64,000 bases of DNA from Spirosoma panaciterrae DSM 21099 (GCF_000374025.1 NZ_KB893206.1:277966-341965), one strand, 5' to 3'; shown: positions 9,653 to 19,565, numbered from the stretch's first letter. Translations and numbers: made by a program. Notes: generated by a model not told the origin, from the sequence alone.

Positions 9653-9684
9653 GCCGTATCACGACAACTAAACGACTTAGCCAA

Positions 9685-11124
9685 ATGAAAAAGATAATTT
9701 GTCTACTTACGCTGGCATCGGTGCTTACCACGTCGTGCCAAAAGAGTTTCATCGAATTGAACCCTATTTCCACCGTTAGTGTGGATGCCGTCTATAAAAC
9801 GGATAAAGACTTTCAGGATGCCGTGGTCGGTATTTATGCCATGCTGCGGAATCAGTATCAGGACTTCTGGATTTTCGGTGATTTACGGGCCGACGATTCG
9901 TGGCATGCGCTCGGTAATGATGCCTTCCTGGTGTCGGTCGATAAGTTCAACATGAACAGCGATGCCAACCTGATGATTTCGACCTGGCGAAACTATTACA
10001 GCGCCATCAACCGGGCTAATCTGGTCCTGTCGAAACTGGAAACGGCCGACCCGGCTGTGGTAACGAATAAAGACCGACATATGGGTGAAGCGAAGTTCCT
10101 GCGGGCGTTTGCCTACTTCGATCTGGTACGGATTTTTGGTGATGTGCCGCTCAATATCAAGCCAACAACGGCCGACGAAGGCTACACGAAAGTTCGGGAG
10201 AAGGTCGATAAGATTTATGATGAGGTGATCGTCAAGGACTTGATGGAGGCCGAAACGAAATTGCCTGCCAAATATACGGGTGTCGATGTGGGCCGGGCTA
10301 CGAAAGGAGCGGCTAAAGCGATTCTGGGCCGCGTGTACATGACCCGCAAAGATTTTGTAAAAGCCGAAGCCAAACTTCAGGAAGTGACCACGTTAGGGTA
10401 TGCGCTCCTGCCGAACTACAGCGACCTGTTCGACTACACCAAAGACGAACACCATAGCGAGTACATCTTCGATATTGAATATCAGGATGGTAACCTGGGC
10501 GCGGGTAGCGGTTTTTCAAATAAGTTCTTGCCTAAATCAGCCAACTCAGCCGCCGAAACCTTCTACGGAATCAAAGGAGGAGCAGGTGAGCAGAACACGC
10601 CCACGCTGGCTTTGTTCGATTCGTTCGATCCGAAAGATCCCCGCCGGGATATTACCGTCGCCAAAGGCTATACCGATAACAATGGCGTGTTTCAGGGCTT
10701 TTTACAAATTGCCACCTTCACCAAAAAATACCTGGCCGCCACCAACTCGCTGAACGACAGTAAAGTGAACTGGAAAGTAATCCGCTACGCCGATGTGCTG
10801 CTGATGTATGCTGAAGCCCTCAACGAAAATGGGAAGACCGATCAGGCGCTTACCTACCTGAATCAGGTGCGTACACGGGCTAAAATGCCAGCCTACACCA
10901 CCATGACCAAAGACCAGCTACGGACCAAGATTTACGACGAGCGCGTCTACGAACTATCGATGGAGGGCGTTCGCTGGTTCGATCTGGCCCGGACGGGACG
11001 TCTGGATGCGGTGATGGGGCCACTGGGCTACAAGCCGTTCAACGCCCTCTTCCCGATTCCACTGGTCGAAATACAGATTATCAACAACCCATCTATTCTG
11101 CCACAAAATCCAGGGTATAGTTAA
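9685..11124 (+). CDS. SusD/RagB-family glycan-binding lipoprotein
   Basis: A 479-residue surface lipoprotein. I chose the ATG at 9685 because it gives a clean lipoprotein leader (MKKIICLLTLASVLTTSCQK, Cys18); a TTG-started frame runs in from 9649 but adds only an implausible extension. The body has SusD features: ISTVSVDAVYKTDKDFQDAV near the start, MGEAKFLRAFAYFDLVRIFG (TPR-like), and at the C-terminus VRTRAKMP..., YDERVYELSMEGVRWFDLAR and a LFPIPLVEIQIINNP ending. It pairs with the SusC directly upstream to bind and admit the PUL1 substrate. Confidence 0.94.
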   Translation: MKKIICLLTLASVLTTSCQKSFIELNPISTVSVDAVYKTDKDFQDAVVGIYAMLRNQYQDFWIFGDLRADDSWHALGNDAFLVSVDKFNMNSDANLMISTWRNYYSAINRANLVLSKLETADPAVVTNKDRHMGEAKFLRAFAYFDLVRIFGDVPLNIKPTTADEGYTKVREKVDKIYDEVIVKDLMEAETKLPAKYTGVDVGRATKGAAKAILGRVYMTRKDFVKAEAKLQEVTTLGYALLPNYSDLFDYTKDEHHSEYIFDIEYQDGNLGAGSGFSNKFLPKSANSAAETFYGIKGGAGEQNTPTLALFDSFDPKDPRRDITVAKGYTDNNGVFQGFLQIATFTKKYLAATNSLNDSKVNWKVIRYADVLLMYAEALNENGKTDQALTYLNQVRTRAKMPAYTTMTKDQLRTKIYDERVYELSMEGVRWFDLARTGRLDAVMGPLGYKPFNALFPIPLVEIQIINNPSILPQNPGYS

Positions 11125-11220
11125 TCGTTTTATGTCCTTCCTTGCCCGCTCCCGTTTTGGAGTTGGGCAAGGATGAGGTTAACCCTAATAGACCTATTCC
11201 GAACCTTCCTCTTCATAATT

Positions 11221-13515
11221 ATGAAACAAAAAATCAGCTCATTCGTCGTCTTGTCTCTCATAAGCTATCTGATGGGTGTTCAGGTGGGTTTGGGGCAGAA
11301 GAAGTCGAATTCAGCGGATGGATTGAGGTACATTGATCCGACCATTGGCAATGTAGCGCCTTTGCTGAACAGCAATCGGCCGGTGGTTCATTTGCCGAAT
11401 CAGATGGTCCGTATCTACCCCAAGCGGCAGGACCACCTCGACATGCAGATTACGGATTTCCCGATGCTCTCGCAGAACGTCATTACCCCCCAAATGATTT
11501 TTGCCATCAAACCGTACTCTGGTGCGTTGGCTGATACGGGCTGGTATCGACGCCTGACCTACGATCACGACTTTGAAACCATTCACCCCTGGTATTACTC
11601 AGTTCGGCTTACCGACGACAATACCCTGACCGAATTTACACCGGGTGCCCGCACCGGAATCTATCGGTTTACCTTTCCGGCTGGGGTGAAAAAACACCTG
11701 CTCTTATCGCACTACTACGCCAACGGCAAATACGACTTTCAGAATGGAAATGCTATCGTCGGCACTGAGGCCGTAAATGATGGTATCCACGAGCAAAAAG
11801 GCATGGCGTATCTGTATGGGATATTCACAGGCAAACCGCAAACTGGCAAACGCGATGGCGAAAAAGACTGGGGACGCTATACGGTAACAGGTACGCAGGA
11901 GAAACCCAAAAAAGTGCCGGGCGAACGGGCATATGCGAGTTATTCGGAGTCGGACAGTCCGACGGTGGAGTTCCGGTATGGGGTTTCGTTCATTAGCGTC
12001 GAACAGGCCAAAAAGAATCTGGAAGCTGAACTCACGGGCGTCAGTTTCGATCAGCAAAAAGCGAAAGCACAGGCCGCCTGGGCCAAAACCATTGGTCGGA
12101 TTCAGGTAGAAGGGGGCACTGAAGCGCAGAAACGGAGTTTTTACACGGCTCTCTACCGTTGCTACGCCCGCATGTTCGATATGACCGAAGACGGGAAATA
12201 CTACAGCGGCTACGACAAGACTGTTCACACCGACAAACGGCCTTTTTACAACGACGATTATACCTGGGGCAACTATTTAGCCTTACATCCGTTACGCTGC
12301 ATCCTGGACCCGGACCGGGAAGCCGATATGCTGGAATCCTACGTGCGGATGTACAAGGAGAGCGGCTGGATGCCCGAGTATCCGAAGCCCTACGGCGACC
12401 GACCGGGTATGTTTGGCTTCAAATCCTGTGTGATGTTTCTGGATGCTTACCGCAAAGGAATCCGCAACTTCGACGCTAAAACGGCGCTGGAAGGAATGCT
12501 GAAGAATGCCGAGCAGGCGACTATGCTACCCTCCCGAAACGGGCCTAAAGGCGCTTTGGAAGATTTTTACTACGCCAAAGGCTATTACCCAGCCCTGCGC
12601 CCCGGCGAAACGGAAACTGATCCCTTTGCGTCGCAAAAGCGGGGACAGAAACGGTCGGCGGTGGCGATTACCCTGGGTAATAGCTACGATAGCTGGGCTT
12701 TGAGTGAATTGGCTAAAGAGCTGGGTAATCAGCCGGTAGCCCAAAAGTTTGCGCCCTACGCCCAGAACTACAAAAACCTATACTACCCCAAAACGGGCTT
12801 TTTCATGCCCAAAGATGCCCAGGGCAACTGGATCGAAATCGATCCGAAGTTCGACGGCGGGCATGCAGGGCTTGATTACTACAACGAGAACAACGGCTGG
12901 AATTACCGCTGGAATGTACAGCAGGACATCAAAGGGCTGACCGAACTGATGGGTGGCCCCGACAAGGTAGAGCAAAACCTCGACCAACTGTTTCGGGAAG
13001 GAGCCGACCGACCTAAACCCGTTTTCTGGGAGAAATTTCCCGATCAGACCGGGTTGATTGGCCAGTTTGCGATGGGCAATCAGGTGACGTTCTTCATTCC
13101 CTACCTGTTCAACTACACCCATGCGCCCTGGAAAACCCAAAAATACACCCGACTGCTGCTGGACACCTGGTTTCAGGACAATATCTTCGGGGTTCCGGGC
13201 GATGAGGATGCCGGTTCCATGAACTCGTTTGTGGTTTTCTCGGCGATGGGATTTTATCCGACCACGCCCGGTATTCCCCGCTATTCGATCACGAGCCCAC
13301 TGTTTACTAAGATCAGTGTGGCTCTGCCCAATGGTAAAACCTTTACGGTCGTTGCCCGGAACAACTCCCGAATCAACAAATACATCCAGTCGGCCACGCT
13401 GAACGGCAAGCCACTCACCTCCCTCTCGTTTACGCATGATGAACTGATGCAGGGCGGTACGCTGGTGCTGGATATGGGTGAAAAAACCGATAAAAAATGG
13501 GCGATACTCTATTAA
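11221..13515 (+). CDS. GH92-family alpha-mannosidase-like enzyme, copy A
   Basis: A 764-residue exported protein. The ATG at 11221 gives a signal peptide (MKQKISSFVVLSLISYLMGV, ending near LGQ); an in-frame ATG 48 bases earlier does not. GH92 hallmarks in order: IDPTIGNVAPLL at the mature N-terminus, a beta-sandwich with YSVRLTDDNTLTEFTPGART, then the (alpha/alpha)6 domain with NYLALHPLRCILDP, MFGFKSCVMFLDAYRKGIR, NENNGWNYRW (Glu is a candidate general acid), GDEDAGSMNSFVVFSAMGFYP (acidic candidate base cluster) and PLFTKISVALPNGKTF. Known GH92 enzymes are Ca-dependent inverting exo-alpha-mannosidases. The usual GNEPxHH signature is replaced here by GNQVTFF, so substrate choice may differ. 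A second copy follows at once. Confidence 0.85.
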   Translation: MKQKISSFVVLSLISYLMGVQVGLGQKKSNSADGLRYIDPTIGNVAPLLNSNRPVVHLPNQMVRIYPKRQDHLDMQITDFPMLSQNVITPQMIFAIKPYSGALADTGWYRRLTYDHDFETIHPWYYSVRLTDDNTLTEFTPGARTGIYRFTFPAGVKKHLLLSHYYANGKYDFQNGNAIVGTEAVNDGIHEQKGMAYLYGIFTGKPQTGKRDGEKDWGRYTVTGTQEKPKKVPGERAYASYSESDSPTVEFRYGVSFISVEQAKKNLEAELTGVSFDQQKAKAQAAWAKTIGRIQVEGGTEAQKRSFYTALYRCYARMFDMTEDGKYYSGYDKTVHTDKRPFYNDDYTWGNYLALHPLRCILDPDREADMLESYVRMYKESGWMPEYPKPYGDRPGMFGFKSCVMFLDAYRKGIRNFDAKTALEGMLKNAEQATMLPSRNGPKGALEDFYYAKGYYPALRPGETETDPFASQKRGQKRSAVAITLGNSYDSWALSELAKELGNQPVAQKFAPYAQNYKNLYYPKTGFFMPKDAQGNWIEIDPKFDGGHAGLDYYNENNGWNYRWNVQQDIKGLTELMGGPDKVEQNLDQLFREGADRPKPVFWEKFPDQTGLIGQFAMGNQVTFFIPYLFNYTHAPWKTQKYTRLLLDTWFQDNIFGVPGDEDAGSMNSFVVFSAMGFYPTTPGIPRYSITSPLFTKISVALPNGKTFTVVARNNSRINKYIQSATLNGKPLTSLSFTHDELMQGGTLVLDMGEKTDKKWAILY

Positions 13516-13520
13516 CCCTC

Positions 13521-15830
13521 ATGACGATCTCAACGCGCAATCAATCCGGAATAAAGCGAGGGCTGGCGAGTTTGCTGGTGAGCGTACTAGCGGCTCAGTT
13601 CAGTTTGGCGCAACCTGGCAAACCGACTAATTCGGCCCTGAACTACATCGATCCGACCATTGGCAATGTGGCCCCGCTGCTGAATACCAATCGGCCGGTA
13701 GCACATCTGCCCAATCAGATGGTTCGTGTGTTTCCGCATCGGCAGGATCATCTGGATATGCAGATTACGGATTTCCCGATGCTCTCGCAGAATATCATTA
13801 CTCCCCAGATGGTGTTTGCCATCAAACCTTCCAAAGGGGCTTTAGCCGATACGGCCTGGTTCCGTCGGCTCACCTACGACCACGATCTGGAAGTAACACG
13901 CCCCTGGTATTACTCCGTCAAACTGACCGACGATGACATTCTGCTGGAGTTTACACCGGGTGCACGGACGGGTATTTATCGGTTTACCTTTCCGGCTGGG
14001 GTTAAGAAAAATCTGCTTTTGTCGCACAATTACGCCAACGGTACCTACGATTTTCAGAATGGGAACACGATTGTCGGTACCGAGGCCGTAAACGATGCCA
14101 TCCATGAGCAGAAAGGTATGGCTTACATATATGGCGTATTTACGGGCAAACCGCAAACCGGCAAGCGGGATGGTGAAAAAGATTGGGGACGATATACGGT
14201 AAGTGGCATTCCTGAAAAGCCTAAAAAAGTGCCGGGCGAACGGGCGTATGCGAGTTATTCGGAGTCGGATGGACCGGTGGTGGAGTTCCGGTACGGAGTT
14301 TCGTTCATCAGTATCGAACAGGCGAAAAAGAATCTGGAAGCTGAATTGAATGGCGTCAGTTTCGATCAGCAGAAGGCCAATGGACAGGCGGCCTGGGCCA
14401 AAGCCATCGGGAAAATCACGGTAGAAGGGGGCACCGACGCTCAGAAACGCACGTTTTACACATCACTGTACCGCTGTTACGCCCGCATGGTCGACATGAC
14501 CGAAGGTGGAAAATACTACAGCGGCTACGACAAGACCGTTCATACCGATGCGCGCCCGTTCTACACCGACGACTATACCTGGGGTAACTACCTGGCCCTG
14601 CATCCGCTGCAAATTATCCTGAATCCGAAAGGCGAAGCCGACATGCTGGAATCGTACGTGCGGATGTATAAGGAGAGCGGCTGGATGCCCGAATACCCCA
14701 AGCCTTACGGGGATCGGCCGGGTATGTTCGGCTTCAAATCGTCAGTTGTCTTTTTAGATGCCTATCGCAAGGGAATCCGAAATTTCGATGTGAAAGCTGC
14801 GTTCGAAGGGATGCTGAAAAATGCCGAACAGGCCACGATGCTCCCCTTTCGAAATGGCCCCAAGGGTGATCTGGAAGACTTCTACGCGAAAAATGGTTAT
14901 TATCCGGCGCTACGTCCCGGCGAAAAAGAAACGGATGCGTTTGCGTCGAAGAAACCCGGTCAGAAACGGTCGGCGGTAGCGATCACCCTGGGCGACTGTT
15001 ACGATAGCTGGGCGTTGAGTGAGATGGCCAAAACGCTGGGCAACGAAACCGTCTACGCCAAATACGCCCCCCGGACGCAGAATTACCGGAATCTGTGGAA
15101 CCCCAAATACAATATGTTCATCCCGAAAGATGCGCAGGGCAACTGGATCGACATCGACCCGAAATTCGATGGAGGGCATAACGGATTCGATTACTACAAC
15201 GAGAACAACGGCTGGAGCTACATGTGGAACGCCCAGCAGGATTTGTCGGGCTTACGGGAGTTGATGGGCGGGCCTGAAAAAATGGAGCAGAATCTGGACC
15301 AGCTTTTCCGTGAAGGTATGGAGAAGAGCAAACCCGTTTTCTGGGAAATGTGGCCCAACCAGACGGGCATGATCGGCCAGTTTGCGATGGGCAATCAGGT
15401 TACGTTCTTTATTCCGTATCTGTTCAACTACACCAACGCATCCTGGAAAACCCAGAAGTACACCCGGCTACTGCTGGATACCTGGTTTCAGGATACCATC
15501 TTCGGCGTTCCGGGCGATGAAGATGGTGGGTCGATGTCGTCGTTTGTGGTTTTCTCGGCAATGGGTTTTTATCCGACCACGCCCGGTATTCCCCGCTATT
15601 CGATCACCAGTCCGCTGTTTACCAAAGTCAGCGTCGCGCTACCCAACGGCAAGACATTTACCATATCGGCTCCCAAGTCGTCCCGCACCAACAAATACAT
15701 CCAGTCGGCCACGCTGAATGGCAAGCCACTCACCTCCCTCTCGTTTACGCATGATGAACTGATGCAGGGTGGTACGCTGGTGCTGGATATGGGCGAGAAG
15801 ACCGATAAAAAATGGGACATGCAAAATTGA
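13521..15830 (+). CDS. GH92-family alpha-mannosidase-like enzyme, copy B
   Basis: A 769-residue tandem paralogue of the preceding gene, starting 6 bases after its stop; the ATG at 13521 fits this spacing and yields a signal peptide ending FSLAQ. An in-frame ATG at 13497 would overlap the previous gene. Every landmark of copy A recurs (IDPTIGNVAPLLNTNRPVAH, NENNGWSYMWN, GNQVTFFIPYLFNY, GDEDGGSMSSFVVFSAMGFY). Differences cluster in surface loops and the C-terminal third of the catalytic domain (for example PRTQNYRNLWNPKYNMF here). The last ~100 bases of the two genes are almost identical, suggesting gene conversion. The pair probably trims related but not identical alpha-mannosidic linkages in the periplasm. 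Confidence 0.85.
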   Translation: MTISTRNQSGIKRGLASLLVSVLAAQFSLAQPGKPTNSALNYIDPTIGNVAPLLNTNRPVAHLPNQMVRVFPHRQDHLDMQITDFPMLSQNIITPQMVFAIKPSKGALADTAWFRRLTYDHDLEVTRPWYYSVKLTDDDILLEFTPGARTGIYRFTFPAGVKKNLLLSHNYANGTYDFQNGNTIVGTEAVNDAIHEQKGMAYIYGVFTGKPQTGKRDGEKDWGRYTVSGIPEKPKKVPGERAYASYSESDGPVVEFRYGVSFISIEQAKKNLEAELNGVSFDQQKANGQAAWAKAIGKITVEGGTDAQKRTFYTSLYRCYARMVDMTEGGKYYSGYDKTVHTDARPFYTDDYTWGNYLALHPLQIILNPKGEADMLESYVRMYKESGWMPEYPKPYGDRPGMFGFKSSVVFLDAYRKGIRNFDVKAAFEGMLKNAEQATMLPFRNGPKGDLEDFYAKNGYYPALRPGEKETDAFASKKPGQKRSAVAITLGDCYDSWALSEMAKTLGNETVYAKYAPRTQNYRNLWNPKYNMFIPKDAQGNWIDIDPKFDGGHNGFDYYNENNGWSYMWNAQQDLSGLRELMGGPEKMEQNLDQLFREGMEKSKPVFWEMWPNQTGMIGQFAMGNQVTFFIPYLFNYTNASWKTQKYTRLLLDTWFQDTIFGVPGDEDGGSMSSFVVFSAMGFYPTTPGIPRYSITSPLFTKVSVALPNGKTFTISAPKSSRTNKYIQSATLNGKPLTSLSFTHDELMQGGTLVLDMGEKTDKKWDMQN

Positions 15831-15938
15831 GTTTTTGATGAGTTTGATTGTAACACAGAGACTCACAGAGAAAGCACGGAGCGGCACAGAGATGATACTG
15901 TGAATGTATGATTTTAATTCTTTAGGCTTTAACTAACT

Positions 15939-17708
15939 ATGGTCTGGAAACAAGTAATAGACCCGTTCGATAACCTCATTCTTTCGGCTCTGGTGGCTTC
16001 GCTGCCCATTCTGTTCATTTTCTGGGCACTCATCATCCGCAAGATGAAAGGCTATCAGGCCAGTCTGATTGCTATCGGGATCGCTGCGGTCATTGCCATT
16101 GCCGTTTACAAAATGCCCGTTCAACTGGCCGGACTTTCGATTCTACACGGGGCCCTGTATGGGTTGTTTCCCATCTGCTGGCTGGTGATCATGGCCGTAT
16201 TCCTCTTCAACCTCACCGTTAAGGCCGGACAGTTCGACATCATCAAACACTTCATGGCATCCATCACCTCCGACCGACGACTCCAGGCCCTGCTCATCGC
16301 CTTCTCCTTCGGAGCCTTCCTCGAAGGTACAGCCGGATTCGGTGCCCCCGTCGCCATCACGGCCGCCATGCTCGTCGGACTGGGATTCAACCCCCTCTAT
16401 GCCTCAGGTATCTGCCTGATTGCCAATACCGCCCCGGTCGCTTTTGGCTCCATCGGTATTCCCATCACGGTAGCCTCCCAGGTGTCGGGTATTCCCGAAC
16501 TGCCCATCTCCCAGATGGTGGGCCGCACCCTGCCCATCCTGTCGGTGATCCTGCCGTTTTATCTAGTGACCATCATTGCCGGGTTCAAAAAAGCCCAGGA
16601 AGTGCTGCCCGCCGTGCTGGTGTCGGGCGGAGCGTTTGCTTTATTGCAGTGGTTTTCGGCCAACTACCTGGGTCCAGCCCTGCCCGATGTGATTGCTGGA
16701 CTGGGCTCGATCATCTGTCTGATGACCTTTCTTCGGTTCTGGAAGCCCAAAACCATCTGGCGATTTGCCAACGAGCCCGCGGCTACTTTCGATAGCTCCA
16801 TTCAGTATTCGGGGGGGGAGCTACTGCGAGCCTGGAGCCCGTTTCTGCTCTTGACCATCATGGTTATTTTCTGGGGATTGCAGTCGATCAAGGATGTGCT
16901 CAACGCCCATGGTCAGCTTCAGTTCGAGTTTCCGGGTCTGCACAATGCCATTCAGGGCCAGGACGGAACGCTGCTGGCCAAAGTGTTCAAGTTCAACTAC
17001 CTCTCGGCAGCCGGTACGGCCATTCTGATTGCCTCGCTGGTGACCATTCCGCTGGTGGGGCTGACCTATCGGCAAGGGCTACAGGTCTTTGGGGCAACCC
17101 TGCATCAGCTTCGGTTCCCAACCCTGACGGTGGCCTCGGTATTGGGGTTTGCCTATATCGTGAATGACTCCGGCATTACCCTCACCCTGGCCCGAGTGCT
17201 GGCTAGTACAGGAAGTTGGTTCCCCTTTTTCGCGCCGGTACTGGGTTGGCTGGGTGTGTTCATCACCGGGTCCGACACCTCGGCTAATGCCCTGTTCAGC
17301 AAGCTCCAGTACGCTACGGCTCAATCCATTGGGGTGGACCCGGTGGTGAGTGTAGGGGCCAACGTGTCGGGGGGCGTGGTGGGTAAGATGATCTCGCCCC
17401 AGTCGATAGCGGTGGCGGCAGCGGCTGGGGATCTGGTGGGCAGGGAGTCGGATTTGTTCCGGTTTACGGTCAAGCACAGTTTCATCATGCTGGTCTTTAT
17501 CTGTGTGCTCACGCTGGCCCAGGCCTATGTGTTTCAATGGATAATACCGGTCTATGAAAAGGTAGCAGGTACGAAAACCACAGCGGTTCCTGACTTGTCG
17601 AAAGGCTATACATACCTCATTGGCCTGATTGTCATACTGGTCGTCTTTGCTGTGGCGGTTCTGACCATGGTAAAGAAAAAGCCTAAAGTACCGACGCTGG
17701 TCGACTGA
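15939..17708 (+). CDS. L-lactate permease family transporter
   Basis: A 589-residue polytopic inner-membrane protein with about 12-14 hydrophobic spans. It carries LctP-family signatures: SFGAFLEGTAGFGAPVAITA near residue 125, LIANTAPVAFGSIGIPIT, and FITGSDTSANALFSKLQ with NVSGGVVGKMISPQSIAVAA near the C-terminus. The family imports lactate or glycolate by H+ symport. It follows the GH92 pair by 108 bases on the same strand, so it may be co-transcribed. Its real substrate could be a small hydroxy-acid rather than a sugar; why it belongs to a glycan locus is unclear. Confidence 0.9.
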   Translation: MVWKQVIDPFDNLILSALVASLPILFIFWALIIRKMKGYQASLIAIGIAAVIAIAVYKMPVQLAGLSILHGALYGLFPICWLVIMAVFLFNLTVKAGQFDIIKHFMASITSDRRLQALLIAFSFGAFLEGTAGFGAPVAITAAMLVGLGFNPLYASGICLIANTAPVAFGSIGIPITVASQVSGIPELPISQMVGRTLPILSVILPFYLVTIIAGFKKAQEVLPAVLVSGGAFALLQWFSANYLGPALPDVIAGLGSIICLMTFLRFWKPKTIWRFANEPAATFDSSIQYSGGELLRAWSPFLLLTIMVIFWGLQSIKDVLNAHGQLQFEFPGLHNAIQGQDGTLLAKVFKFNYLSAAGTAILIASLVTIPLVGLTYRQGLQVFGATLHQLRFPTLTVASVLGFAYIVNDSGITLTLARVLASTGSWFPFFAPVLGWLGVFITGSDTSANALFSKLQYATAQSIGVDPVVSVGANVSGGVVGKMISPQSIAVAAAAGDLVGRESDLFRFTVKHSFIMLVFICVLTLAQAYVFQWIIPVYEKVAGTKTTAVPDLSKGYTYLIGLIVILVVFAVAVLTMVKKKPKVPTLVD

Positions 17709-17737
17709 GTCATACTGGGCTCTGTTCTTAATCGCAC

Positions 17738-17800
17738 TACCCTAAAGGGGGCTTAGCTTACGAATGTTCATAGCCCCCTTTAGAGGGTTGGAGGTAGTAC
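17738..17800. repeat. Imperfect hairpin between lactate permease and TIM-barrel gene
   Basis: CTAAAGGGGGC at 17742-17752 pairs with GCCCCCTTTAG at 17773-17783, flanked by looser complementarity (CACTACC against GGTAGT). It may be a terminator or a dispersed repeat; there is no T-run of note. Confidence 0.55.
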
Positions 17801-17848
17801 AAAAACTATCTCGAATCTACTAAACTCAACTTTTATATAGTAAACCTC

Positions 17849-19495
17849 ATGACATTGATGACTCTTCCTAAACGCCATTTGCTGGCAGCCCTTTTTTGCC
17901 TGTGTGTGCAATGGGTACAGGCTCAGGCCCTAAAACGGTCGAATGTTCCCGCTCCAGCCTTCGAGGTTACGGGCAGTATTTACCCCTGGGAAGTGCATGA
18001 CGAAGGGATGGACCTGATTCTGGACAATATGACCCGAATTGCGGGTGTTAATTCGGTGTACCTGATCGCCGTTATGCACGAAGAACACCGCCCGTTCAAT
18101 AACGATAAATTGCCCGGTACATTTACGTTTATCCACAATCCGGTTCGGTCGCAGTGGGATGCCGAAGACTCCCGTGCCTATTTCAAACCGGACATGGCTA
18201 TGTACGGAAAGATAAAGCCGCTGATGTCGCGAGAGTCCTGGCTGAACGATACCGACTGGTTAAAAATTGTACTCGATAAAGCGCACGCACGTGGATTGCG
18301 GGCTGGGGTAGAAGTGTCGCATACCTACATACCCGTCGAAGTGCTGAACGCACATCCGGAATACAAACAGCGTGACATCAATAACAATCCGGTCGACCGG
18401 CCCTGTACGAATAATCCCGATGTACGGGCGTACCTAACCACGCTTTACACCGATCTGGCCAGGCATTATGATGTGGATTACATTCAGACCTGTATGCTGC
18501 TGTTCAGCCGGTCCGACGATCCAGTGAAGGGCGGATCCTGTTTCTGCGAGTCCTGCAAGCATAAGGCCAAAACAATGGGCTTCGACATGGAAGCGGCTAT
18601 GCCCGTTCTGAAAGATAACCCCTATGCCGAGCCGCAGTTGAGCAACTGGCGCAAATTCCGACGCGATTGTACCACCGAGATTTATAAGGAAGTAACGGAT
18701 AAGATTCACCACGAAAACCAGGCTATCGATTTCCGGCTGAACGACCTCAACGACCGGACCTCGGGCTTAACGCTGGAAGAACTGAAAGGAAACATCAACT
18801 CGGTCCATCTCTCGACCCATACCGAGCAGAACGGATATCAGAAATCGGATCGGAAATCGCGGATACTGACCACCCAATATTTCATGGGCAACGATATTCG
18901 GATTATCCCTGGTGTACCAACCCGCCTGCTTACCACGCCCGACATCATCAAATCGAGTATTAAAATCTCGGTCGAAAATGGTTCGAAAGGCATTGGTATC
19001 AAACACTACGATGGATCACCTTATTCGAATCTGCGGGCGGTTCGGAATGGATTAAGCGAAGCCGGGGTAGCGGGTTTTACGCCCATTATGGGTATCGAAG
19101 CCGAAGACATGACGTTGTCCGGTTATACTCCCGATAAATTCCTGATCGAACAGGGTGTGCAGACAACTGGTAAAGGAACGGCTAAATCGACGTTCAATCA
19201 TCCGTCGGGCGTGTATGATGTGGTGGTTTCGTATGTCGATGAAAAAGGTGGTCAGGGCAATTTATCGCTGGCCGTAGCGGGGAAGCAAAAAGCATCGTGG
19301 AAGCTCAGCGAAGATGTGGACTGCTGGCGACGGAAAACCATTCCCAATGTAAAAATCAACACAGGCGATACGATTGAACTAACGGGTGTGGCCGATGGTA
19401 AAGAAACCGCCCGTGTCGATTTTATCGAGTTTGTGGCGCAAACGAAACCAATGTCTGCTCAGAAAGGTGATCGCCGGGCAGAAAAGAGCGAATAA
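17849..19495 (+). CDS. Exported TIM-barrel glycoside-hydrolase-like protein with C-terminal beta-sandwich
   Basis: A 548-residue protein; residues 1-27 (ending VQAQA) form a signal peptide. Residues about 45-400 have the look of an uncharacterised GHL-type (beta/alpha)8 barrel: GSIYPWEVHDEGMDLILDNM, HARGLRAGVEVSHTYIPVE, DVDYIQTCMLLFSR, then a Cys cluster CFCESCKHKAK and NWRKFRRDCTTEIYKEVTDK. Cys-x-Cys-x2-Cys motifs of this kind recur in putative glycosidase barrels. From about residue 415 a CBM-like beta-sandwich follows (GIEAEDMTLSGY...YDVVVSYVDEKGGQGNLSLA...DTIELTGVADGKETARVDFI). The function is unknown; carbohydrate processing is inferred from fold and neighbours. It is the last + strand gene of PUL1 and ends at a strong hairpin. 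Confidence 0.6.
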   Translation: MTLMTLPKRHLLAALFCLCVQWVQAQALKRSNVPAPAFEVTGSIYPWEVHDEGMDLILDNMTRIAGVNSVYLIAVMHEEHRPFNNDKLPGTFTFIHNPVRSQWDAEDSRAYFKPDMAMYGKIKPLMSRESWLNDTDWLKIVLDKAHARGLRAGVEVSHTYIPVEVLNAHPEYKQRDINNNPVDRPCTNNPDVRAYLTTLYTDLARHYDVDYIQTCMLLFSRSDDPVKGGSCFCESCKHKAKTMGFDMEAAMPVLKDNPYAEPQLSNWRKFRRDCTTEIYKEVTDKIHHENQAIDFRLNDLNDRTSGLTLEELKGNINSVHLSTHTEQNGYQKSDRKSRILTTQYFMGNDIRIIPGVPTRLLTTPDIIKSSIKISVENGSKGIGIKHYDGSPYSNLRAVRNGLSEAGVAGFTPIMGIEAEDMTLSGYTPDKFLIEQGVQTTGKGTAKSTFNHPSGVYDVVVSYVDEKGGQGNLSLAVAGKQKASWKLSEDVDCWRRKTIPNVKINTGDTIELTGVADGKETARVDFIEFVAQTKPMSAQKGDRRAEKSE

Positions 19496-19532
19496 AGCAA
19501 GATAGGTAAATAGTTTATTGTAGGTTGGTTGG

Positions 19533-19565
19533 AAAGCATGATAGAGCTTCTATCATGCTTTTTTA
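19533..19565 (+). terminator. Rho-independent terminator after PUL1
   Basis: A 13-bp perfect stem (19533-19545 with 19549-19561), 3-base loop and a following run of six T. It lies between convergent genes, and its right arm covers the stop codon of the minus-strand gene ending at 19553. Confidence 0.88.

Noticed and set aside
9649..9684. Upstream TTG start for the PUL1 susD gene
   Set aside because: It would put 12 polar residues before a textbook lipoprotein leader.
12778..13437. 219-codon open frame antisense to GH92 copy A
   Set aside because: It mirrors the codon structure of a clear gene, has no leader or domain, and copy B has a matching shadow.
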